This document shows, one piece after another, positions 55,626 through 64,000 of a DNA stretch of 64,000 bases. The notes under the pieces were generated by a model. That model made no database searches and was not told the origin of the DNA. It was given only the letters and a program-made list of their open reading frames with translations. The position numbers and the translations under genes are program-made. Position 1 is the first letter of the stretch; each line of letters starts with the position of its first letter. This DNA is from Alopecurus myosuroides (Eukaryota; Streptophyta; Magnoliopsida; Poales; Poaceae): assembly GCA_028641055.1 (NCBI GenBank), contig CM054060.1, positions 207,476,445-207,540,444 of the forward strand. The letters are read 5' to 3'.

Positions 55626-58143
55626 CAAGTTGATAATTAAGTTTCCTTCTTGTGCTTGAGTTTTGATCTTCATTTTGCTGACTTGGTGAATTCTTGAAGC
55701 AAGAATGGGGGAGTTGGAGAAGTAGATGGAAAACAATGGAACTAGTGTTTTTGGGTTCACTAATTGGCAATGTATAAGTTTGAATCTCCCTAGCTATCTA
55801 GCCTTGGTCCAAAATGGCCACAACAACAAGGAAAACAAGGATAGAAACAACTCTAAGACTTAAATAACAAGGAGGCTACTATGATGAAAGTTTGGCTAAA
55901 ATTACATGGTCATGGTCCAAGGGTGTCCAAAATGGTTAGGCACTGATGTCTCTGGTTCATGGTTACCAAATGGAGCAATTTTGCCAAAGGAACTATGTTG
56001 AAAATATTTATAGAATTAAATATATGTAAAAAATACTCAAATATACCACTTAATTCCAACTTCAAATTTAACTTGTCCAAAAATTTTATTGAAACAGAGG
56101 ATATGAAATTACACATCCTAAGGTTTCCAAATATATTTTATTTGCAATTTTTGGATTTGTAGAATTTGAATTATGCCATAATTCAACAAACAAGCATATT
56201 TAAATTTGAACCAATTTAAGTTTTCCAAATTCGAATTTGAACAGTGCTAAAATATTCTACAGATCCAGGGGATTTTAAAAAGTCCAAGATTGCTAAATTT
56301 GGACTTATGGATCAAAAGTTATGATGGTTCAAAGTTCTAGGGACTAATCTGCAAAAATTCTATTCTATTTTTATTCGGAATTAAATCTAGAGACGGGCTG
56401 GCCTGAAAACGGCTTATCTACCACGCGAGGTGACGGATAGGGAGCGGGCTTGGGCCGGCTACGCGCTGCGCCGAGCGATGGATAAAAACTTAACGCGCAT
56501 GCTGGCGTGGCAAGTTCCTACTGGCTGGTACCCCTTCGCTTTAATGTTCTAATCGTGGCAGTTGGATGAGATCTGACGGACAGCGATCAAAAGGGGTCTC
56601 ACCTCGCCGGTGGACTGCCGAAAATGGAGGGGCCGACAGCGCTGCGACGCTAGAATCGATGACGACGGGGCTCCAGTGGTCCTATGTCTTGAGGAAAAGC
56701 ACGATGAGGGGCGGAGCGAGGCGGCGATGCGGATGGTGGAGACGGCAACGACGCGAGCTTCCCGAAGAAGTGGCCCGGTGCGAACGGAGACGGTGTCGAC
56801 CCCGGTGCACCTCAGGATGGATGGCATGCTCAAATCTCTACGCAAAAAACTGCACCAAACCCATGAGGAGGTGCGCATGTTGGTGGGGAAGAGAGGAGGT
56901 CAAGAATCGGCAGCAGGAACATGTTACTTCGCCGAGAATCGAAGATCCACGGCCCCGGGAACGGAGAACTCTGGTGAGAAATCCCTTCGCAGTGTGGGGG
57001 CGATTCGGAAGGGAAACAGAGGGGAAATGGAGCGGTGGAGTAGGTCTATAAGGGGCTGGTCTCGGGGCATTAATTGCATCCTTGAACGCTCGCAGTTAGA
57101 GCATTCAATCGACATTTTCTCTACCGTTCTTCAGTTTCCAGAGAATGAAGACGATGACGTCATCAATGTTTTTTTTGTTTTCTTAAATCTTTAATAACTT
57201 CTGTTTTAATCATCCAAATTAATTTCTAAATTCCTGTAATATTTCAAACAATATCATTTTTGTAAACAAATCAACATAATTTTATTTTTGAATTTGGAAA
57301 TTTGAATAATTCCTTAATAGTAATTTAATGTTATTTCCAAAATAGAAAATAATGAAAAACATAATTTAATCAAATGAAAATTTAGTGACATTTTATAAGT
57401 TGAAAACTTATTTTTTAAATTCATTACATCTAAATGTTATATTTTTATATTTTAAAATAGGGGGTAAACCCTAATAGCAACTTATGCCATTTTTAAAATA
57501 GAAAAAATATTAAAATGATAAATTTGGAAGATAGAATTCAGATACTTCACCATTTTGGAAACATGATTATTGCAAGTCCTTTTCTAAAAGTAAAAATAAG
57601 TAAAAACCATTTTGGTACTGGATCATTAGTTCAAAAAGGGATATAGTTAATTTGTGTATTTGAATATCTTTTTAGTAACCAATTAGTTGGAAGATGGAAT
57701 ATTATTATTAGATAGAAGTTCAAAACAACCATTTGGAAAACATGTTGTTAAGAAAACCATTTATCACTCTTTAAAGTTGGATAAATCATTTTGTAGTCAC
57801 ATGACTATTTTCAAATTCATAAAACAATTAACGATGGTGAATTTATCATTGGGGTTTGTAATGAAAACATTTTAAAACTAGTATTTGAGTTGGAAACATT
57901 TTATAGAATAGGGTTTGCTAAGGAAAAAAAACCATCACTTTGAAATATGAAGACTTAGTTGAAAGAGTTTTAGGGATTATGGAAAACAGAGGCATAATGG
58001 ATTTTTAATTTCTATAACACTGGAATAACAATATTATTTCCTTTGTGTTTGGGTTTTATTTGTTTCGTTTGGTGGATTTCTTAGAAAACAAAAAGTTTCA
58101 AATTCTTGTGATTTTTGCACTTTCCAAAAATTAGGGATGTTAG
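55626..58143 (-). repeat. Partial LTR of a Gypsy-A relative
   Basis: It aligns with the second half of the Gypsy-A LTR (from about 4714), starting in CAAGTTGAT...TTCCTTCTTGTG and ending CCAAAAATTAGGGATGTTA. It has the same order of AT-rich, GC-rich (56390-57060) and AT-rich parts but is clearly more diverged than the two Gypsy-A LTRs. The missing half was presumably separated by insertion of CACTA-2. ORFs in the GC-rich block are not credible. Confidence 0.75.
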
Positions 58144-58160
58144 AACGTTTGAGACGTATC

Positions 58161-58176
58161 AAGCATCCCCAAGCTT
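58161..58176 (-). other. Polypurine tract of the Athila-like element
   Basis: The minus strand reads AAGCTTGGGGATGCT directly before the TGATACGTCTC terminus. Confidence 0.65.
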
Positions 58177-60481
58177 AGTTCCTGCTTGTCCTCGAGTAGG
58201 TAAACAATAAAACAACATAATTTTTTAGGATACATGCCACTAACACAATCTTGATCAAATAGTAATGCAAAGCACATGGACTGGATGAAGTGATCCAAGT
58301 CAATGGTCTAGAGTTTTCTAACAAGTAAACAAAGAGTAAACAACACGAATCATACAAGTGCAAACTTTCATGAATAGTGTTTTGGAGACAATGAGGCTAT
58401 AAGAATTTGCATAAAAGTTAGATCACAAAGCAATAGATTCTAAATAAAAGTGTTTGACCAACATAGAGGAATATTTAGTTTCAGCACTGGCTTCAACTTT
58501 TTTAACACATATATCTCATGGATATTGTCAAGGCAAAATAATGCAATAAGTCAAATGTATCATTATATAAAAACTGTTGTACCAAATTTGACACTAGTGT
58601 TTGCTTGTGGAGATAGAAAGAAGTAGGAAAAATGACTCAACAATAAAGTAAAACAAATGCCCTGTAGAGGGAAGCAGGGATTAGATTATGTGCTAGAGCA
58701 TTTAAGTTTTGAAAAACATATAGAGAGAGCATAAAATATTTGACACTCCTCCCAACCTTTGCTATCACAAACCATGGCTAACTGAATCCTCGGGTGCCTT
58801 CCAACAATCACATACCATGGAGGAGTGTGTATTTTTGGGGGTAGGTGTGTATGTTAATGGTCAACGAATCAGGAAGTAGACAGTACATTAAGTCACAAGT
58901 TAAATAGACTTTACAAGATCGGCTCAAATGAAGGACGTTATTTCTAGTGTGGTTAGCAGATCATCCATCTTCTCTTTTGTTACACACTTATGAAATTTGC
59001 TTAACTAATAAATCAGGGGCAAAAAGAGTGAAGAGAATTTTGTAGTAACCAAATTTGGGGCTGGGCACTCCGTTGCCAGCTCTTCCAGCGAATTGGATAA
59101 GCGGATGTATATGCTACTAGTCCATATGTGTAAAGTCTAATCAACAAGCAAAATAAAGACCGTCTTCCCGCGTCCTCATGAGCTGGTAAAACGTGACACA
59201 AAAAGGGAGTATAGGAGTTTTGAATATTTTAAAGGTAGCACATGAAAAATTTACTTGGAGTGGCGAAGAAATACCACATAATAGGTAGTTATGGTCGATA
59301 CATATGGCACGGATTTGTCTCAAGGGTTTTGGATGCACAAGAAGCATTCCTTCTTAGTAGAGAGTTTAGGCTAGCAAGGTTATTCAAGCAAACATAACTA
59401 TCAACCAATACAACAAAGACTTATATAAAAAACATGGTTGAAGAATTACAAGACTCCAGATTGTGTTTCATGTTAACCAAAACCTTTTACTAGAAAATAT
59501 CTAGACTTTGGAACCACCAATGTTACAAACCAAATATCAACATGCTTTACGGTAGTTCTTCACTAATAATCATTACTTACATGATACATAAGTTTAAACA
59601 TTACAGCTCGGCAATTGACAAATAATGAGGGCATGACAATGCAATATATGACAAGATGTTCACTATGAGATTTAACAGGGCATTACAACAAAGTACATAG
59701 ACTTCTATCTAGCGCATCTATGCCTAAATAATCCACTTTCGGTTCAGCAACCGCATCATTTCCAGAATTAAGTTGCAAATAACATATTATTGCATGAAGT
59801 ATTGTGTGTAATGTAAACAATACAAAAGACATGTAGACTAAGCTTCATTATTTTATCCCTAGTGGCAAAATTACATCCACAACTATGCATGTTTCATCCA
59901 CTCGAACGCTGATTTCTAGAGGCATGAACCCACTATCGAGCATAAATACTCCCTCTTGGGGTCACAAGCATCTACTTGGCCAAAGAATCTACTAGCAATG
60001 GAGAGCATGCAAGATATAAACAACATAGACATATGGATAAATAAACAACTTTCTCTAGTATCAATATTCATCGGATCCTAGCAAACACAACATGTAGCAT
60101 TACATAACGATGATCTTGATTGTGTAGGGTAGCTCACAAGATCTAAACATGATAGCACAAAGTGGAGGGACTACCATCTAGCTACAGCTATAAACCCGTA
60201 GTCCAAGGATGAACTACTCACGCATCACTCCGGAGGTAGGCATGGCAGTGTCGAGCCCTCCGGTGATGATTCCCCTCTCCGGCAGGGTGCTGGGAAGAGC
60301 TTTAGAATCCTCTCAGACTAGGGTTGACGACGACGGTGGCGTCTGGAATTTTTGTGGTTTCTCGATCGGGTCTTTAGATTTTTCGGGGTAGAAGGAATAT
60401 ATAGGGGAAAGGGCGGCGTCGATGGCCACTCGAGGGGCCCAAGCCACAGGAGGGCGCCGACCAGGGGTGGGCTGCACCCTG

Positions 60482-60830
60482 GTGTGGCGTATATCTGGCC
60501 ATGGGCAGCCCGGCCCGGCCGGCCCGACCCGACCCGGCCCGAAAATCCCGGGCCGGGCTGAGCCCGACAGCACCATCGGGTCGGGCTCGGGCGTGGGAAT
60601 TGAAGCCCGACGGTCGGGCCGGGCCGGGCTCGGGCCCGGTGAAAGAGCAGTTTTAGCCGTAGGCGGACCGGGCCGGTCGGGCTTGGGCGGGCTTTCTCGG
60701 GCTCGGGCCGGGCTCGGGCCCGATTCCTGCAGCCCGACGGTCGGGCCGGGCCGGGCTCGGGCCTGAGTTTTGCCCGGTAAATTTTTCTAGGCCCGGCCCG
60801 GCCCGAACTTTGGCCAGGTATAGTGTGGCG
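60482..60830. mobile_element. GC-rich hAT-type MITE with 8-bp target duplication
   Basis: The body 60490-60822 is flanked by identical GTGTGGCG octamers (60482-60489 and 60823-60830). Its ends are inverted repeats, TATATCTGGCCA on the left and TATACCTGGCCA read inward from the right. The interior is almost entirely permutations of GGGCCGGGCTCGGGC on alternating strands, with extensive self-complementarity. An 8-bp duplication points to the hAT superfamily. It carries no transposase. Confidence 0.8.
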
Positions 60831-61098
60831 TGACCGCCTATTGGGTCGGCTGCTCCTCCCCTTCGGGCTTCTGGAGTCTTCTGTTGTAATATTTGTGTAC
60901 GCCAATTTTCGTCCAATTCCGAGTAGCTTTTATGAAAGAGAAAAACAGCAGAAAACAGAAACTGGCACCATGGCATCTTGTTAATAGGTTAATCCTAGAA
61001 AATGCATAAAAATTATATGAAGTATAAACAAAATATGTGGCAATTGGTATAATAATAACATGGATCATAAAAATTATAGATACGCTTGAGACGTATCA

Positions 61099-61569
61099 CG
61101 AGGGGCGAGGAAGTAGACGAACAAAACATGCCGCCACGTGGAGGACCAGGCCCGAGCTCTCCGGCTGCTTTCCGGAAAGCAAGTCGTCATTGTCCACTCG
61201 GACGACGAGGAACCCTATGCCATCTTCTCCAAGCTCTACAAGCTTAAAGTCAGGCATGGCAAGGGGAAGGGGAAGGGGCCGATAACGTGAGGAGCTGTTG
61301 AAGCTTAGTTTTTTAATCTTTACTTGCGTTCCTATATTATATCTGTATGAAAACCAAATCTATGTTGAATGTTTCTTTTTGTGCGTGTTCGTTCCTTTTG
61401 CTCGATGTTGCATGATTTTTTATGGTTTCGGGGGCTGGGTATGAGGAACACGGTTGGAGCAACAACATTTTTGGGTCTGCCTAGTCACTGTCCGCGGACA
61501 TGCTCGGGCGTGTCCGCGGACAGTTTGGGGGGCATTTTTCGGGTACGTGGTTGGAGATGCTCTAACTGT
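61099..61569 (+). other. Fragment with possible captured coding end
   Basis: A plus frame reads VVIVHSDDEEPYAIFSKLYK and a Lys/Gly-rich tail to a stop near 61290. It looks like the C-terminus of a captured gene, with unknown product. The fragment ends GGTTGGAGATGCTCTAA, a common end of grass DNA transposons, but the opposite end is absent. Two TGTCCGCGGACA palindromes lie at 61489-61500 and 61511-61522. Confidence 0.35.
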
Positions 61570-61835
61570 TGATACGTTCGAAACGTATCTATAATTTTTA
61601 TGCTTCATGCTTGTTTTATACCAATTGCCTTATGTTCTCTACATGTTTTTCTTCGTTTCCTGGGTGTTTTCATGGACTAACCTATTAACAAGATGCCCAG
61701 TGCCAGTTTCTGTTTTCTGCCTATTTTTTGTTGAAGAAAATTTGTATAGAAAATATTCTCGGAACAGGCTGAAAATTTATGCGGTGACCCAGTGCACCAC
61801 TGCATGTAATACAACAGAAACATTATGGGCCCACT
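61570..61835 (+). repeat. Inverted fragment of the Athila-like LTR
   Basis: It starts TGATACGTTCGAAACGTATC at 61570 and follows the 61098 LTR in opposite orientation (TATACCAATTGCC, CTATTAACAAGATGCC, GCCAGTTTCTGTTTTCTG) before losing similarity near 61750-61835. Confidence 0.75.
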
Positions 61836-62063
61836 AGTTCACACTGCTTATTATTACAAGCCAAAAACGAAAAAACTCTTCAGGCTATTCCTCAGTCATC
61901 TGAGGAAGACTAAAAGATTCCAAGTCAGCTTGAGACAGTTGACGACCTAATCTATACCTCTTATAAATCGAAACTCCACTATGAGATCATTTAATTTGTC
62001 TATCTCTACATGCAGCATAGCCATGTCACCAGTTAAGCACAGTCTTGCAATTTTCCATCTTCA
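61836..62063. other. Unassigned stretch
   Basis: No open frame or known repeat recognised. Short inverted words (TCAGTCATCTGAGGAAGACT) occur near 61895. Confidence 0.3.
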
Positions 62064-62159
62064 TCGGTCCGTTTTATTGTTCCAAGCGTGTCGTTTCCTA
62101 TGAAAAATTCGTCGGTCCGTTTTATTGTTCCAAGCATGTAGTTGCCTATGAAAAATTCT
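62064..62159 (+). repeat. 48-bp tandem duplication
   Basis: TCGGTCCGTTTTATTGTTCC and the following bases through CCTATGAAAAATTC occur twice with a 48-bp period and a few mismatches. Confidence 0.85.
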
Positions 62160-62499
62160 CCTGTAATAAAGAAGTCCTATGCAAACATTGAAAAACGAGT
62201 GCATTGTGTGCCCGTTCCCTCAATAAATATGGTGCACATTGGATCCTCTGCCTCTTCGGCTCTTCAATCTTTGAAAAACTATTGGCTTTCTATATGGGCA
62301 GTGCTAGCCGTAGGTCCCCTAAATTTGTCCAATCTTAGGTCCCCTTATGAGCTACTAGATCAGCATTCAATTGACAGAAATCAACAAAACGCATTTTTGC
62401 ATTTTAGCCCTCCTATTTCTCGGATATAGAACCCACACTCCACAGCAACCCCACTTAAACGAAGGGGTATATCGCGTTGCCCTCGGTCTTCTCTATATT

Positions 62500-62960
62500 T
62501 ACAGCAAAAATACCATTGCAACAAATTCACGGGTATCGCAACAAAAATTATCGCCCCATGTAGAAAAAAATGTTTGGCAACAAACTGTTCCAAAAAATCG
62601 AAAAATAAGTAATGCTACAAAAAATAGTTAAACAATATGTTTATTGCATTGCAACAAAACAGTTCAAACAATTCAAAAAAAGTCACAGCCTATTGCAACA
62701 AAAAAAATTGCATCAATTAAAAAGTTGGTAAGCACCAAAATAATTTGTCACCATTTCAGTTGCAACAAAAATCATCACCTATTTCAACAAAAAAATCGAT
62801 ATCAACAAAAAAATTGCATGTTTAGAATATGTAAAGGAACGTGTAAACATATCATTCCAAATGAATCCTAAACACACATGCATTTCTCTAAAAAAATCAT
62901 CCAGAGAAAACATTGCAACATCTCGCATGTGCTTTCTCAACAAAATGTTTGCGAATTTGT
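62500..62960. repeat. TTGCAACAAAA-rich interspersed repeat
   Basis: More than ten variants of TTGCAACAAA / TATTGCAACAAAA / TTTCAACAAAAA are strewn through an A-rich stretch with no fixed period. Such DNA is frequent in Triticeae transposon subterminal regions. No coding frame. Confidence 0.55.
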
Positions 62961-63792
62961 TACAAATTTTTAAGACGTACGCAACATTGGCCGAAAATGG
63001 TGAAACCAGTTAATACATATATGGCTACATCTACTTATTTGATTGGACTGCTAAAACAACCGACGCGAAAACTGGGGGTGCGACTAGCAAAAGGGTGGCC
63101 TCTCAGAAGGGAAAAGGGCTAGCAAGGAGCCCTCCGGTGGCGACGAGTATCGCGCACGGAGGGCACCCCGCAGGGAACCGTTTTTCGGGCTCGCGGGTAT
63201 TTTCCCTTTGTCGGTACCTGCCGACGCAACCGCGAACCCGCTAGCGGGTGGTTTTCCCCTTTTCAGTTTTTCCCTTTTTCATGCGCACGCACGCACAGTT
63301 TTTACAAAAAAATTCAAAGCGAGATTCCCGCCCTTCTCCCTTTCCCTTTCCCGCCGTTTTCCCTTTCCCTTTTTTCCTTTTGTCATTTTCGGGCAGAGAG
63401 TTTTCAGGGGAAGTAACGGGAGGGAGGTATCAACTTTCAAATACAAAATACTATTTTAAAATTTACAAAAAAATTAAAAATAATTAAGTCATAATATGAA
63501 TTTATTTATAAGGCTCGTTATGTTTTGAAGGCTACGGCACAAACAACAGAACAAGTGCGCCTACGGCGCACAACGGCTCGGCTTATCCTCACTATTTTTT
63601 GACAGCTCGGCTTCGTCTCGATAACCATTTATAAATATTTTGAAGGGGGTACATAGGTCGTTGTGCGCATATGTCGAAGCGTGCATTGGTCGTAGTGCGT
63701 GCTACAGCTCGGCGTTGCCTCGTACAAAGCGTCTACGACGCTTCATCTAAAAAGTACACGCATGTTGTATGTCAGAGTATAAAAACTTGCTA
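62961..63792. other. GC-rich then AT-rich unassigned DNA
   Basis: 63060-63260 is CpG-rich with a 14-bp perfect palindrome ACCCGCTAGCGGGT at 63236-63249, followed by TTTCCC repeats (63250-63380). 63520-63760 has recurring GCTCGGC, GGCGCAC and CGTACAAAG words. No gene recognised. Confidence 0.35.
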
Positions 63793-64000
63793 GTGAAAGT
63801 ATAGATACAAACGATGTTTCTGAAAGCCTGGGCATACACTAGCTTTTCACACTAGTGTACATACTCTTGGGCGTACATCCGTGTTGATTATGGATGTACA
63901 AAGTTGCTTGTGAAAGTACACATACACATGCTATTTCTGAAGTCTGGGCGTACACCCGTGTTTCACATGAGTGTACATGCTCTTAGGCGTACACCCGTGT
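63793..64000 (+). repeat. 117-bp tandem repeat at window edge
   Basis: GTGAAAGTA at 63793 and 63910 starts two units sharing TTTCTGAA, CTGGGC(A/G)TACAC, CAC(A/T)(A/C)(T/G)AGTGTACAT(A/G)CTCTT and GGCGTACA(T/C)CCGTGT. The second unit runs off the window, so copy number is unknown. It shares the TGTAC/GTACA richness of the arrays at 41640-49110 but not their longer unit. Confidence 0.75.

Larger units (their letters stand above)
58144..61098 (-). mobile_element. Athila-like LTR element, non-coding derivative (LARD-like)
   Basis: On the minus strand an LTR begins at 61098 with TGATACGTCTCAAGCGTATC, followed by CTATAATTTTTATG. A second LTR start (TGATACGTCTCAAACG) lies at 58161, preceded by the purine tract AAGCTTGGGGATGCT. 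The interior has no gag or pol frame but carries phrases well known from Triticeae repeats, such as GCTGTAGCTAGATGGTAGTC and GGATCCGATGAATATTGATA. The second LTR is cut after about 18 bp at the Gypsy LTR remnant. This fits a large non-autonomous retrotransposon derivative; the family name is not certain. Confidence 0.65.

Noticed and set aside
40650..55628. One 15-kb CACTA element with ends at 40653 and 55625
   Set aside because: The flanking triplets differ, the subterminal repeats belong to different families, and the flanking host sequences are unrelated.
56549..57194. 161- and 194-codon plus frames
   Set aside because: They lie in the GC-rich block of a partial Gypsy LTR, overlap in different frames and have no domain.
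60313..60905. 195-codon minus frame and other Gly/Pro/Arg-rich frames
   Set aside because: They translate the GC-rich hAT MITE, whose composition avoids stop codons.
62500..62960. CRISPR-like regular repeats
   Set aside because: The TTGCAACAAA words are irregularly spaced and the genome is clearly plant nuclear DNA.

Overview
The window looks like intergenic DNA from a large grass genome, most likely Pooideae (wheat, oat or ryegrass relatives). It holds long-LTR Gypsy elements, a SIRE/Maximus-type Copia element with tRNA-Met primer sites, CACTA transposon ends, an Athila-like LTR whose sequence is familiar from Triticeae, and a grass-type zinc-knuckle protein. I see no intact host gene, tRNA, rRNA or CRISPR array.

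Layout. 1-1567 is the 3'-coding part of a zinc-knuckle protein on the minus strand, running off the window, followed by an LTR-like remnant to 2682. 2683-27465 is a minus-strand Gypsy element (Gypsy-A) with 4.6-kb LTRs, a gag-only interior and a perfect 5-bp target duplication (ATAGC). Its right (5') LTR is split by a younger minus-strand Gypsy (Gypsy-B, 10735-24316) with two 4340-bp LTRs, target duplication TATAC, and a gag-pol frame broken by only two in-frame stops. 27466-28136 and 40011-40652 are the two halves of an older chromovirus (LTR plus integrase C-terminus), split by a decayed minus-strand Copia element (28137-40010).

40653-55625 is a mosaic bounded by two CACTA ends of different families. 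It contains degenerate TGTAC-rich tandem arrays alternating with two tandem, disabled paralogous genes (DUF295-like, minus strand), a small GRF-zinc-finger gene, a frameshifted CACTA accessory protein (DUF8039 plus degenerate Ulp1-like protease) and a short gene with an RNase H1 N-terminal (hybrid-binding) domain.

55626-61098 holds half of another Gypsy LTR, then a non-coding Athila-like element carrying a GC-rich hAT-type MITE with an 8-bp target duplication. 61099-64000 holds small fragments, an inverted piece of the same Athila-like LTR, TTGCAACA-rich DNA and, at the right edge, a 117-bp tandem repeat.

Relative ages from nesting and decay: the host LTR and chromovirus are oldest, then Gypsy-A and the Copia element, with Gypsy-B youngest. 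The most unusual part is 41640-49110, where gene-array-gene-array units suggest a segmental duplication or an uncharacterised mobile unit. The dense GGATATTC palindromes of the Copia LTRs are also notable because they match the plant P1BS (PHR1-binding) consensus.
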